DNA of 64,000 bases from Actinomadura barringtoniae (GCF_017573505.1 NZ_JAGEOJ010000005.1:372001-436000), one strand, 5' to 3'. Positions 54,401-63,002 are shown, numbered from the stretch's first letter. Program-made: numbers and translations. The notes: generated from the sequence alone by a model not told the origin.

Positions 54401-56247
54401 CCGAGGTCGTAGATCCAGTAGCGGCGGGCCGGGTCGCTGGTGCAGATCTCGTACGGGCGCTCGTCGACGACCTCGACGCCCATGTTCTGCAGCAGCGGTA
54501 GCACGCGCGACAGCGAGATCGGCGGACCCAGCCGGTAGATCTTCAGACGGCGGTCGCCCGGCTCGGCGGCGTACGGCTCGTACAGGTTGATGGAGATCTC
54601 GCCGTCCTCGGAGAGATCGTCCAGGCGGCGCAGGTCGGAGACGGCGGTACGGGCCGGGAAGTCGGCCTTGTAGCCCTCGGGGAACGCGTCGCCGAAGCGG
54701 CGGGCCAGGCCCGTGGACTTCTCCTCGCCGCACTGCTCGACGATCGCGTCCGACAGGTCGTCCGCCCACGAACGCGTCGCCGCCGCGAGCCGCGACTCCA
54801 GCTCGTCGACGTCCACGTCCGGCAGCGGGCGGCCGCGCTCGGCGCGCACCACCACGTGCAGCCGGGCCAGCATCGACTCGGTCACGTTGGCGCTGTAGTC
54901 GACGCTCACGCCGTTGAACGCGCTGCGCAGGATCTCCTGGATGCGCAGCCGGCACTTGGTCGTGTAGCGGTCCCGCGGCAGGTAGACCATGCAGGACATG
55001 TAGCGGCCGTACATGTCCTTGCGCAGGAAAAGCTTCAGCTGGCGGCGCTCGCGCAGCCGCAGCACGCCGAGCGCGATCGGCAGCAGGTCCTCGACCGAGA
55101 TCTGGAACAGCTCGTCGCGCGGGTAGCCCTCCAGTACCTCGATCAGGTCCTGGCCGTCGTAGCTGTCGGCGGTGAACCCGGCGAGCTCGATGACCTCCTC
55201 GAGCTTGCGCCGCAGCACCGGGACGTGCGAGAGCGACTCGCTGTAGGCCACGTGCGTGAACAGGCCGAGGAACCGGCGCTCGCCGATCACCTCGCCGTTC
55301 GCGTCGAACTTCTTGACGCCGATGTAGTCCAGGTAGGCCGGGCGGTGCACGGTCGAACGCGAGTTGGCCTTGGTGATCACCAGCAGGTGCTTCTCGGTGG
55401 CCTTCTCCCGGACCTCGGGGGGCAGCGCCGCGAAGCTGTCGGACTCGCGCTTGTCGCCGCGCAGGATGCCGAGGCCGGTGCCCGGCTCGGGGCGCAGCGC
55501 GGTGCCGTCCTCGGTCAGCGTGTAGTCGCGGTAGCCGAGAAAGGTGAAGTGCCCGTCCGACAACCAGTCGAGCAGCTCGACGCCCTCGGCGAGCTCCTTG
55601 TCCGGCAGCCCGGGCGGCGTCTCGCGGATCTCCAGCGCGATCTCACCGGCACGCGAGCGCATCTTGGGCTCGTCCTCGACCGAGACCCGCACGTCGTGCA
55701 GGACCCGCTGCAGGTCCTTCTCCAGCTGCTCCAGGCGGGCCCGGTCGCTGCACCGGTCGATCTCGATGTGGATCCAGGACTCGTCGATGTCGGTGGGGCT
55801 CTCCAGCTTGGGCCGGAACGCCTTGAGGTGGCCCGCCACGTCGCGGTCCACGCCGAGGAGCGGGTGAACGATCAGGTGGGTCGCCAGCTCGTGCCGGCTG
55901 AGCTCCATCGTGACGCTGTCGACCAGGAACGGCATGTCGTCGGTGACCACCTGCACGACGGTGTGCCCGGGGTCCCAGCCGTTCTCCTCCAGGGTGGGGG
56001 TGAAGACCCGCACCTTCGCGCGCCCCTGCGGCCGGTCCTCACCGAGCAGCCGGTGCGCCATCGCGGGGCCGCAGATGTCGGCGGGGTCGCGGGAGAGAAG
56101 GTCCTCGGGGGCCACCTGGCGGTAGTAGAGCCGGAGGTATTCGGTCGCCTCCTCCAGGTCCCCGCCGCGTGCCCCCTGCCCGTGGGCGCACGTCTCGGCC
56201 GCCCGCCGGAGTAGATCGTCCTTGGCCTGATCGAGCTTGCCGCCCAT
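51403..56247 (-). CDS. gdh: NAD-specific glutamate dehydrogenase, 180-kDa class
   Basis: A 1614-residue oligomeric enzyme that deaminates glutamate to 2-oxoglutarate with NAD. The long N-terminal regulatory part (1-700) has ACT-like segments (e.g. VTDDMPFLVDSVTMELS). The catalytic core (about 780-1250) has KYEIFVYSPKLEGVHLRFG, then GGLRWSDRREDFRTE and AKGGFVGKQLP, the substrate-binding Lys motifs of the large GDH class, and FGNGMLLSEHTKLV. Length matches mycobacterial (about 1620) and Streptomyces enzymes. ATG 56247 has GGGAG upstream. Mycobacterial orthologues are controlled by GarA and PknG; no such gene is here. Confidence 0.94.
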   Translation of the reverse strand: MGGKLDQAKDDLLRRAAETCAHGQGARGGDLEEATEYLRLYYRQVAPEDLLSRDPADICGPAMAHRLLGEDRPQGRAKVRVFTPTLEENGWDPGHTVVQVVTDDMPFLVDSVTMELSRHELATHLIVHPLLGVDRDVAGHLKAFRPKLESPTDIDESWIHIEIDRCSDRARLEQLEKDLQRVLHDVRVSVEDEPKMRSRAGEIALEIRETPPGLPDKELAEGVELLDWLSDGHFTFLGYRDYTLTEDGTALRPEPGTGLGILRGDKRESDSFAALPPEVREKATEKHLLVITKANSRSTVHRPAYLDYIGVKKFDANGEVIGERRFLGLFTHVAYSESLSHVPVLRRKLEEVIELAGFTADSYDGQDLIEVLEGYPRDELFQISVEDLLPIALGVLRLRERRQLKLFLRKDMYGRYMSCMVYLPRDRYTTKCRLRIQEILRSAFNGVSVDYSANVTESMLARLHVVVRAERGRPLPDVDVDELESRLAAATRSWADDLSDAIVEQCGEEKSTGLARRFGDAFPEGYKADFPARTAVSDLRRLDDLSEDGEISINLYEPYAAEPGDRRLKIYRLGPPISLSRVLPLLQNMGVEVVDERPYEICTSDPARRYWIYDLGLRYEPPADVAEEDRKVLFQDAFTALWRGDIENDGFNALVLHVGLNWKQTMVLRAYAMYLRQTGTSFSKRYIEQVLLRNAAITRLLIRLWESRLDPALSGGEAERSEAIGEEVGGMLDEVASLDEDRILRAYLAMITATLRTNHYQGKPYLSIKFDPAGIPDLPQPRPKYEIFVYSPKLEGVHLRFGAVARGGLRWSDRREDFRTEILGLVKAQAVKNTVIVPAGAKGGFVGKQLPDPSADRETFMNAGIAIYKDFISGLLDVTDNLVDGKVVPPPNVVRHDSDDTYLVVAADKGTATFSDIANEVSASYGFWLGDAFASGGSVGYDHKAMGITARGAWESVKYHFRSLGKDIQNEDFTVVGIGDMSGDVFGNGMLLSEHTKLVCAFDHRHVFIDPDPDPATSFTERKRMFELPRSSWADYDTGLLSKGGGIFPRTAKSIKLTPEIRAALGIEGDVLALTPFELIRAALLAPVDLLWNGGIGTYVKAAVENNADVGDKANDPVRVDGMELRCKVVGEGGNLGLTQLGRIEYARGGGLVNTDFIDNSAGVDTSDHEVNIKILLDQVVRDGELTRKQRDGLLYEMTDEVADLVLPDNYAQNVVLAASRAQAPAMLHVHARYLRKLEREGKLKRRLEFLPDDKHLAERRQSGLGLTSPEFSVLLAYAKMTLDDQLVASDLPDDPYLESWLVNYFPTPLRDRFQGYMDRHPLRREIITTAVVNDLVNNSGITFDFRLNEETGASAQDIARAYLVAREVFDMPRFWRTVEDLSHQVDESTQVAMLLEARKLTERGARWLLHNRRPPFDIQETIGFFADGAVALGTQLPKLLVGLDLAAFEQRRDSFTERGVPDELAEQVAMLVPAYSTFDLVTIAHDTGRPVEEVAEVYFDLADRLQLSRLRERIIALPRDDRWRSMARSALRDDLYAAHAALTRDVLITSAPGAQPEERLANWAEKNQTAVLRAQQTLSEIWESDSFDLATLSVALGSIRTLVTASALPSTEA

Positions 56248-56590
56248 CAACACTCCCCTAGAGACCCTCCGCCACATCATTGTGGCGCCGCTCACTGCGC
56301 CAGCGTAGCCATGAATCGACCCAAAGCCGACCGGCGGGGCCGCGACTCAAACATGGCTTTAACCGTGCCGCCAACCTTGCCGCCCGAGTGGCGAGTCAGG
56401 ACGGTGAGTCAAGACTCAGTGATCCGCATCACTACGATTCTCACCGTAGACGCCGCGCACCGTCACCGCAGGAAACGGGCGGATATCCCGCCCGGAACCT
56501 CACCCGAACGGCACCCGCACGACCGACCGCGTCAATGGCCGGTCGGCGGTCGCGTCAGCGGCCGGGAGAGCCCGATCCGCCGGCCGTCCA

Positions 56591-56734
56591 GCCGGCCGTC
56601 GTGGCGGTCGCCTAGCCGGTCGTCCAGCCGGCCGTCGTGGCGGTCGCCTAGCCGGTCGTCCAGCCGGCCGTCGTGGCGGTCGCCTAGCCGGTCGTCCAGC
56701 CGGTCGTCGTGGCGGTCGCCTAGCCGGTCGTCTT
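56591..56734 (-). repeat. 36-bp tandem repeat at and beyond the kinase stop codon
   Basis: Four 36-base copies (56591-56626, 56627-56662, 56663-56698, 56699-56734), each carrying GACGACCGGCTAG on the minus strand. The first copy in reading order contains the kinase stop codon (56720-56722). The remaining part of 56248-56590 is intergenic sequence between kinase and NAD-GDH without a supported gene. Confidence 0.85.
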
Positions 56735-58447
56735 GCCGGTGTCGCCGCCCGTCGGCTTGGTCGGCGGGTCGGTCGGAGGCGGCGTCTTGGTCGGGGGCGG
56801 GCTCGTGTCCGGCGGGGAGGTCGGCGGCTTGGTCGGGGAGTCCGACGGGGTCGGCGTGGGCGTGTGCGACGGAGTGGGCGTCGGCGACTCCGACGGGCTC
56901 TGCGACGCGGTGTCGGAGGGTGTCGGGGTCGCGGACTCGGTGTGCCGGGGAGCGCGGGTGGGGTAGGTCGGAACGTCCTCGGTCGTCGGGTCCGCGGTCG
57001 TCTGCGCCGGCGCGGTGTTGCTCGGGTCGCCGACCCGGGTGCTCGGCTGCGCGCCGCCGTCGCCGCTCAGCGCGAACGCCGCCGAGGCGATCCCGGCCGC
57101 GATGAGCAGCGCCGCGGCACCGGCCAGCGCCGCCACGCGCCGCTGCCGACCGCGCGGCGAGCCGGGCCGCTTTCCGCCGCCGCCCGGCAGTGTGTTGTTC
57201 TCGAGCCACTCGGCGGGCGTCGGGAGGTTGCGCGCCTCTTCCTCGGAGTACGGGTCGTCGTGGGCCACCTCGTCGGGCAGCGCCCGTACGACCTGCGTTT
57301 CGCTGGAAGCCGAGCCGCCGGCGTCATAACCGGCCTCGGCATGCCCACCCGGCGCGTAGACGTCATGGCCGCCCGCGTCGTAATGCGCCGCGTCGCTCAC
57401 GACCTCATAAGGATCGGTACCGGCGCTGTCGTTCAGGCCCTGAGCCGCGGCGGCACCCAGCCCGGCTCCTGCGGCGCCGCCCGCAGCGGCACCGCTTGCG
57501 GCCGCGACACCGGGAGTGGCGAGGTCGTCCTCATCCCCGAGCTCGGCCGCCAGCACGCTGCCGACCGCGAGCATCGCGGTCGCGGCCTCCTCGTCGTGCG
57601 CGGCCGGGTCGGTGACGACGGCGGGCGTCGGGCCGGTCTCCTCGTGGCCGAGCAGGCGCATCAGCACCTGGCGGGCCTTCGGACGCGCGGCGGGATCCTT
57701 GCTCAGGCAGTCGAGCACCAGCTCGCGCAGCGGCCCGTCCAGGTCGTCGCCGAGCTTGGGCTGCTGGTTCAGGATGCGGTTGATCACGGCCGGGATGCTG
57801 TCCTGGCCGAACGGCGAGGACCCGGTCGCCGCGTACACCAGGGTGGCCGCCCAGCAGAACACGTCCGCGGCGGTGCCGATCTCCTCGCCCTGGATCTGCT
57901 CGGGCGCCATGTAGGAGGGCGTGCCGATGACCTTGCTGGTCAGCGTCGTGGAACCGCTGATCGCCCGGGCCACGCCGAAGTCGATGACGCGCGGGCCGTC
58001 GTTGCCGATCAGCACGTTGTGCGGCTTGAAGTCGCGGTGGATGATCTCGGCCTGGTGGATGGCCGACAGGGCCGTCGCGGTGCCGACCGCGAGCCGTTCC
58101 AGCGCGGCGCCGCGCAGCGGACCCTGCTCGCCCACCAGCTGGTGGAGGGACGGGCCGGGCACGTACTCGCTGACGATGTAGGGCCGGTCACCGTCGGCGT
58201 CGGCGTCGATGACCTGGGCGGTGCAGAACGGAGCGACCCGCTTGGCGACGTCCAGCTCCCGCAGGAAGCGCGCCCGGGCCTTGTCATCGGAGGTCAGCTC
58301 GGAGTGCAGCAGCTTGATGGCGACCCGGCGGCCGTCCTCGCCGGTGCCCAGGAAGACGGTCCCCTGACCGCCCTCGCCGACCCTTCCGATCAGGGCGTAC
58401 GTACCAAGTCGCTCCGGGTCCCCCGACCGCAGCGCCCCAACCAACAT
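56720..58447 (-). CDS. Membrane Ser/Thr protein kinase (PknB-type kinase domain, Pro-rich outer tail)
   Basis: A 575-residue receptor-like kinase. Kinase domain 1-270: glycine loop GEGGQG (24-29), catalytic Lys45 (VAIKLL), HRDFKPHN (137-144), DFG 156-158, and APE. A cytoplasmic linker rich in Ala/Gly/Asp follows. One membrane helix (RVAALAGAAALLIAAGIASAAFAL, about 450-475) leads to a short outer part of Ser/Thr/Pro repeats (TPTPSHTPTPTPSDSPT) without PASTA domains. ATG 58447 is chosen; the ribosome site is weak. The 3' end sits in a 36-bp repeat. Signals and substrates unknown. Confidence 0.92.
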   Translation of the reverse strand: MLVGALRSGDPERLGTYALIGRVGEGGQGTVFLGTGEDGRRVAIKLLHSELTSDDKARARFLRELDVAKRVAPFCTAQVIDADADGDRPYIVSEYVPGPSLHQLVGEQGPLRGAALERLAVGTATALSAIHQAEIIHRDFKPHNVLIGNDGPRVIDFGVARAISGSTTLTSKVIGTPSYMAPEQIQGEEIGTAADVFCWAATLVYAATGSSPFGQDSIPAVINRILNQQPKLGDDLDGPLRELVLDCLSKDPAARPKARQVLMRLLGHEETGPTPAVVTDPAAHDEEAATAMLAVGSVLAAELGDEDDLATPGVAAASGAAAGGAAGAGLGAAAAQGLNDSAGTDPYEVVSDAAHYDAGGHDVYAPGGHAEAGYDAGGSASSETQVVRALPDEVAHDDPYSEEEARNLPTPAEWLENNTLPGGGGKRPGSPRGRQRRVAALAGAAALLIAAGIASAAFALSGDGGAQPSTRVGDPSNTAPAQTTADPTTEDVPTYPTRAPRHTESATPTPSDTASQSPSESPTPTPSHTPTPTPSDSPTKPPTSPPDTSPPPTKTPPPTDPPTKPTGGDTGKTTG

Positions 58448-58788
58448 GCGTGGAACAGCCCCTCTCTGGACTTGCTGAACCGATCCACGGACATGATCGG
58501 ACCAAACGGACCGGTTCTCCCATGTGTGGGACGCCCCAGGCCTGGCAGGCGTTGTCCTGACCCCGCGACCATACGGCGTGATCTGACCCACCGCTTCCCG
58601 TTCAGGACAGATTTGCGGCAGAGGGCGATCCTAGTGCGATTCACACCCACGGCGATACCCGCCAACACGCCCCAACTCCGACAAAACCCCAGCTCAGAAC
58701 GCCATTTCGCTAAGGTTTCAGGCGTGTAATTCGCGCGCGCCGGGTAGAAGGCCGCCTGACGATCTTCGTCGAAGGAGGTAAGACAGGC
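58448..58788. other. Divergent region between kinase and NlpC/P60 gene
   Basis: 341 bases, with the two starts facing away. GAAGGAGG lies ahead of the NlpC/P60 start. I looked for a c-di-AMP (ydaO) riboswitch, which often precedes wall hydrolases in actinobacteria, and found no matching structure. Confidence 0.4.
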
Positions 58789-59550
58789 ATGTCCATTCCG
58801 TTAAAGGCCGCCTACTGCGCGACCACGGTCGCGCTGGTCATCGCCCCAGGCGTCGCTGAGGCGGCCGATGACTCTCCATCAGCCAAGATCCCTGACGGCA
58901 CCACCGCGACCAGCAGTGTCCAGGTCGCCGAAACGGTCAGCAGACTGCAGTTCAGTCGCGCCACGAGCCGCCTGCAGATGACCGCGACCTCAAGTCGCCT
59001 CTACCTGACCCAGGCCACCGGCTCCCTGCACCGCCGCATCCAGGCGGTGGCCGGGATGCGCACCAGGGCCTCGCGCGCCCACCTCAACGCCCAGCTGCTC
59101 GTACGGCTCCAATCCGCCGTACGCCTGCAGCGCGCCCGCATCGAGGCGCAGTGGCGGCACCGCGCCGACCGCGCGATCACCTTCGCGCTCAAGCAGCGCG
59201 GCCGCCCCTACGTCTGGGGCGGCACGGGCAAGCGGGGCTACGACTGCTCCGGCCTCACCCAAACGGCCTGGCGCAGCGCCGGCATCCGCATCCCGCGCGT
59301 CGCCGCGACCCAGTACCGCCGCATCAAGACCCGGGTGGCCAAGCGTGAACTCCGCGCAGGCGACCTGATCTTCTTCAACAGCCTCGGCCACGTAGGCATG
59401 TACCTGGGCAAGGGCAAGTTCATCCACTCGCCCCGCCCGGGCCGCACCGTGAGCGTCGAGCGCCTGAGCGGCTACTACAAGCGGAACTACGTCGGCGCCG
59501 CACGCCCGGCCTGGCGCCCGCTCCCGCAAATCCCGCTCAGCCTGGGCTGA
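58789..59550 (+). CDS. NlpC/P60 family cell-wall endopeptidase
   Basis: A 253-residue exported peptidase that should cut stem peptides of peptidoglycan. Signal peptide 1-25. A helical, Gln/Arg-rich N-terminal region (about 45-120) with SRLQ repeats may be a coiled coil. The catalytic domain (about 125-253) has Cys153 (YDCSGLTQ), His201 (LGHVGMYLG) and His213 (FIHSPR). The short C-terminal tail is basic/Pro-rich. GAAGGAGG lies before ATG 58789. A 17-bp hairpin terminates it at once. Confidence 0.9.
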   Translation: MSIPLKAAYCATTVALVIAPGVAEAADDSPSAKIPDGTTATSSVQVAETVSRLQFSRATSRLQMTATSSRLYLTQATGSLHRRIQAVAGMRTRASRAHLNAQLLVRLQSAVRLQRARIEAQWRHRADRAITFALKQRGRPYVWGGTGKRGYDCSGLTQTAWRSAGIRIPRVAATQYRRIKTRVAKRELRAGDLIFFNSLGHVGMYLGKGKFIHSPRPGRTVSVERLSGYYKRNYVGAARPAWRPLPQIPLSLG

Positions 59551-59552
59551 CG

Positions 59553-59589
59553 TTCGGCCGCGTCCCGCCCCAGGCGGGACGCGGCCGAA
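59553..59589 (+). terminator. 17-bp perfect hairpin after the NlpC/P60 gene
   Basis: Arms 59553-59569 and 59573-59589 (TTCGGCCGCGTCCCGCC and its complement) with a 3-base loop, starting two bases after the stop codon and 11 bases before the next start. Confidence 0.85.
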
Positions 59590-59600
59590 ATAATGCCCTC

Positions 59601-60206
59601 ATGACCACTCTCGACGGCCGCCGGGTCCAGACCCGTTCCGAGCTCATGGAGACCTACGACCTCGGCCGCAGCACCCTGGAGAAGTGGTTCCGCGAACGCT
59701 CCCAGAACGGCCACCCTGAGCCCGCCGGCACCATAGGCAACCAACTCGCCTGGGACGCCGAAGAATGGGCCCGCTGGTACAAGACCCGTGACACGTCCCC
59801 CCAGACACCCTCAGGCCTGGCCACCCGAGACGACCTCATGGCCAAGCACAACCTCACCCGCCACACCCTCAAAAAGCTCTGGGCCGAACGCGACACCAAC
59901 AACCACCCCGCCCCAGCCCACCAATCCGGCAAGTCCCTCTACTGGAACGAGTCCGCCTGGACCACCTGGTACACCAACTACACCCAGTCCGCTCCCGCCG
60001 AATCCCCCGACGACCTGGTCACCCTCGCCGAAGCCGCCCGCATCCTGGGCCTGGCCCAATCAAGCGCCACCGTCTACGCCAAGCGCCCACCCGCAGGCTG
60101 GCCCGAACCCGCCGAAGAGGTCCCCCTAGCCGGAGGCCGAGTCCGCCGCCTCTACCGCCGCTCCGACATCGAGACCTACGCCGCCAAGAAACAAGACCCT
60201 CGCTAA
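59601..60206 (+). CDS. Three-repeat helix-turn-helix DNA-binding protein
   Basis: A 201-residue protein built from three similar units of about 55 residues. Unit 1: TRSELMETYDLGRSTLEKWF (about 11-30) then NGHPEPAG. Unit 2: TRDDLMAKHNLTRHTLKKLW (75-94) then NNHPAPAH. Unit 3: TLAEAARILGLAQSSATVYA (141-160) then GWPEPAEEV. Each ends with a Trp-Tyr or Tyr before the next. The units resemble MerR/excisionase-type wHTH folds with a bound-base turn. Proteins with three such units in one chain are unusual. The start ATG 59601 (MTTLDGRRVQ) lies right after the terminator hairpin. Confidence 0.7.
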   Translation: MTTLDGRRVQTRSELMETYDLGRSTLEKWFRERSQNGHPEPAGTIGNQLAWDAEEWARWYKTRDTSPQTPSGLATRDDLMAKHNLTRHTLKKLWAERDTNNHPAPAHQSGKSLYWNESAWTTWYTNYTQSAPAESPDDLVTLAEAARILGLAQSSATVYAKRPPAGWPEPAEEVPLAGGRVRRLYRRSDIETYAAKKQDPR

Positions 60207-60273
60207 CGCTCGGGAAGAGCAAGGCCCTCGCTCCGCTCAGACAGCCCCATTAGGGCTCCGCCCCAAACCCCGA

Positions 60274-60291
60274 CTGGGGGCAAGCCCCCAG
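60274..60291. terminator. Short hairpin between convergent genes
   Basis: CTGGGGG/CCCCCAG stem with CAAG loop (60274-60291), between the three-repeat HTH gene and the Nudix gene. Likely ends transcription from both directions. Confidence 0.6.
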
Positions 60292-60365
60292 ACCCCCACC
60301 CCTTAAGTGGTTCAAGCCCTCAGCACGGCCACAGACAAGGTCGGGGCCATGATTCCAAGCTGGGC

Positions 60366-60902
60366 TCAAGCCTGGATAGCGAGGAGCGCGAAGCACAGGG
60401 CGGCCACGGAGGTCCCCGCGACAATGTCACCTTTCTCAACCAGGTCCCGCACCCTGGCGAGCGGCACCCATTCGATCCGCTCAGCCTCCCAGTCCTCGAC
60501 CGGCGGGCCCAGATGCGTTGCTCCAGCAGCCAGGAAAATGTGGTGCCTGGCATCGGAGATCCCCGGCGTGGGGTGCACGATCGTCAGCAGGCGCATCGGG
60601 CCCGGACGCCAACCGGTCTCCTCCTCGACCTCCCGAGCCGCTGCGGCCTCAGGCTCTTCGCCATCCTTGATCCCGCCGACAGGGATCTCCCATGCCCAGG
60701 TGTCCGTGATGAATCGATGCCGCCAGATCAGGAGCACGTTCTTCCGCTGCTCGTCGAGCACTACCGCGCCCGCGCCACCGGACCGTGAGCGCATCACCCG
60801 ATGTTGAAGGTGCCGTCCGCCTGTGATCTCGACGTCAGCAAGGCGGATGTCCAGCCACTCATCTCGATACAGCGGTTCCTCAGAGTGCACGATCCAGCGC
60901 AT
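60366..60902 (-). CDS. Nudix hydrolase (ADP-ribose pyrophosphatase-like)
   Basis: A 178-residue hydrolase of nucleoside diphosphate derivatives. Nudix box GX5EX7REVXEEXGW at 76-98 (G76, E82, R90, E91, E94, E95, G97). HRFITDTWAWEIPVGG precedes it as in ADP-ribose pyrophosphatases. ATG 60902 is the start. It stands downstream of the GNAT gene (gap 125 bases), same strand. Substrate unknown. Confidence 0.9.
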   Translation of the reverse strand: MRWIVHSEEPLYRDEWLDIRLADVEITGGRHLQHRVMRSRSGGAGAVVLDEQRKNVLLIWRHRFITDTWAWEIPVGGIKDGEEPEAAAAREVEEETGWRPGPMRLLTIVHPTPGISDARHHIFLAAGATHLGPPVEDWEAERIEWVPLARVRDLVEKGDIVAGTSVAALCFALLAIQA

Positions 60903-61027
60903 GGTCCCCCTGACGTCGGCGTCGCAGTCTTCATCACCGGTGTCATCCTCTATTGCCTGCTGACCTCAGACGCGTGGTTCACGTCCACGTGTCCGGGCCA
61001 GCCGCATTGATGGCCGGTGAGGTGCAG

Positions 61028-61570
61028 TCAGAGCTTGAGCACCAGCGCATCGTCGATGTCGGCCCCCGGCTGGGACTGCACTTTCGCCACCTCAGTCCAT
61101 CCCCACCGGTCATACATCGCTCTCGCCGGTGCATCAGGCTGTGCCAGGAGCATCGCGTACTGCTCCGGCCGTCCCTCCAAGAGCTCGTTCAGCAGTCTGC
61201 GAGCCAGTCCGCGTCCTCGATGCTCGGCGGCCACCACCAGCTCGATCACCGAGAACTTTGACGCCGACACGACCTCCTCAGGCGGCGTCGAACCCGAGAC
61301 ATCGCGCCACCACCTCCCGGCCCCGAAAGGCAAACCGAAGGAGAAACCGGCGAGTTCGCCCGCATGCGACCGGGCGGCAACCAGAACGAAGCCGTCTCTG
61401 TTGGCCTGCCGAGTGGTGCGTTCTACGAAAGCCTCGCGACTGAACATCGGATGTGGCTCATAGGGCGGTTCGGCATAGGCCGGTACGTAAATCTCGGCGA
61501 CTTCGTCCAGCAGGAGCAGAGCGTCCGATCCGTTCAGTCTGGTCAGCGCGTACTGATTCTCGTCAGGCAT
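61028..61570 (-). CDS. GNAT-family N-acetyltransferase
   Basis: A 180-residue acetyltransferase with the acetyl-CoA loop VAAEHRGRGLARRLLNELL (about 122-139, R/Q-x-x-G-x-G/A). SFGLPFGAGRW lies ahead of it. ATG 61570 (MPDENQYALTRL) overlaps the stop of the upstream TPR regulator by eight bases, so both are made from one transcript. Acceptor unknown. Confidence 0.88.
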   Translation of the reverse strand: MPDENQYALTRLNGSDALLLLDEVAEIYVPAYAEPPYEPHPMFSREAFVERTTRQANRDGFVLVAARSHAGELAGFSFGLPFGAGRWWRDVSGSTPPEEVVSASKFSVIELVVAAEHRGRGLARRLLNELLEGRPEQYAMLLAQPDAPARAMYDRWGWTEVAKVQSQPGADIDDALVLKL

Positions 61571-63002
61571 GCGAAGGCGCTCCAATCAGGCTGAAGGCCA
61601 TGCGACAGGTCTGCCTGGCATCGTCGCGAGGGTTGCCTTGAAGTGTGGCGGCGAAGTTCCTGATCTTGCGCGTGATCCGTGCGCTTGTCATCTCGGTCAG
61701 CAGCGCGAGGTTGTCGTCGAAGACTCTGATCGCCTCGCCGATCTCTCCGGATAGAGCAAGCGCATCGGCCTGCAGAACGCGGTAGTAGGCGCGATTGCGA
61801 GGCTGCATGCTCGCCGTGATGCCACACAGCAGTGCCGCAGAGCGCGCGTAGTGCCCAAGGTAGCCCTGCGCGATCGCTTCCAGACCGAGCACCTCGCTCT
61901 CGCCGAAGAACCGGAACCACTCGTCCTGTAGAGGTGAGCTACCGGCCTTTCCGAGCAGATCCCAGGTGGTCCCACGGAACGACTCGTACCGAGCCTCGTC
62001 GCCGAGTCGCGCATGGCCGAGGGCGATCCTCATCGCGAGCAGGGCCCTGAGTTGAGGGTCCACCGGCCGTTCAGTGTCGAGCGCACCCTGAGCTATCGCC
62101 ACGGCCTTTACCGGCTCGTCCTTGGCACGGGCGACCATCGCCATGGTGTCCAGGACTTGGAACCTGAGACCTGCGTCACCTGCACAGTGCGCAGCGTAGA
62201 GCCCGTCCTTCAGCCGTTCCTGAGCTCTGTTCAAGTCGCCGTGCTCGTAGGCGAACCAGGCGGCAGCGGCGGTGATCTCGCCGACCACCGCGTAGACGAA
62301 AGGTTCATCAGAGGGTTTCAGCGACACCTGCCCGAGCTGTCTGTTGATGCTGGAAAGGCGCGCTTCGGCGAGGTCAACGAGCGCGGCGCCACCGTGGCGC
62401 GCGTCCAGGTCGAAGAGATCCGCGACGACATCCGAGGGACGTTCCAGACCATTGATCACGTTCACGTCGCTGTCGGCTGCCCGCCGAGTCCCAGTTCCGC
62501 CGAAGAGAGGGATCGCCAGACCGGCGAGCATCAATGTGGTTCCGAACTCGCGGCGCCTCACAGCGGGTTCCGACTGATCTTGCGGGGGGCGAACGTCTGG
62601 GTTGGCCGTCCCTGCGAGATGACCGAGTCCCTTGGGCGAGAGCCCGGCCAACAGGCGAGGTGCTCCGAGCCCATCGAGCAACTTGAGCGCGGTCTCGATC
62701 GTGCAGCCGGCGGACTTGCCCGCCATGAGCCGCGAGACCGTGGCCTGTGAAAGTCCCGTCTGCTGCGCGATCGTGCTCTGCGTGGCCTGCGCGTGCCGGT
62801 GAACTCCGCGAAGCACCGTCGCCCAGTCCCAGATCGACAGTGCGTGGGCGACGGTCTCGGAGAACCAGAATCCGAGCGGCAGGTGGATGAGGCGAGGCGG
62901 GGAATCCCTCTGGGCGGTGACACATGGACCACAGACATCACCTGTCGTGTAGCGGCTCAATGGCTGATCGCACCTTGAGCAGAGCCTTCGCGTCTCGCTC
63001 AT
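61563..63002 (-). CDS. Zinc-ribbon/XRE-HTH/TPR regulator
   Basis: A 479-residue regulator. Residues 8-30 hold two CxxC pairs (CSRC, CGPC), a small zinc ribbon fused to the N-terminus. An XRE-type HTH follows at about 75-105 (TIAQQTGLSQATVSRLMAG). The C-terminal half (about 200-470) is TPR-like helices (FRFFGESEVLGLEAIAQGYLGHYARSAAL). Such XRE-TPR proteins often respond to small signals or pair with a peptide/enzyme. The gene leads the overlapping GNAT gene and the Nudix gene behind it. No known target. Confidence 0.82.
   Translation of the reverse strand: MSETRRLCSRCDQPLSRYTTGDVCGPCVTAQRDSPPRLIHLPLGFWFSETVAHALSIWDWATVLRGVHRHAQATQSTIAQQTGLSQATVSRLMAGKSAGCTIETALKLLDGLGAPRLLAGLSPKGLGHLAGTANPDVRPPQDQSEPAVRRREFGTTLMLAGLAIPLFGGTGTRRAADSDVNVINGLERPSDVVADLFDLDARHGGAALVDLAEARLSSINRQLGQVSLKPSDEPFVYAVVGEITAAAAWFAYEHGDLNRAQERLKDGLYAAHCAGDAGLRFQVLDTMAMVARAKDEPVKAVAIAQGALDTERPVDPQLRALLAMRIALGHARLGDEARYESFRGTTWDLLGKAGSSPLQDEWFRFFGESEVLGLEAIAQGYLGHYARSAALLCGITASMQPRNRAYYRVLQADALALSGEIGEAIRVFDDNLALLTEMTSARITRKIRNFAATLQGNPRDDARQTCRMAFSLIGAPSHA

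Noticed and set aside
51628..54501. Long plus-strand frame inside NAD-GDH
   Set aside because: Antisense shadow of a conserved enzyme; no motif or ribosome site.
58592..58788. c-di-AMP (ydaO) riboswitch upstream of NlpC/P60
   Set aside because: Expected from other actinobacteria, but the conserved elements are not recognisable here.
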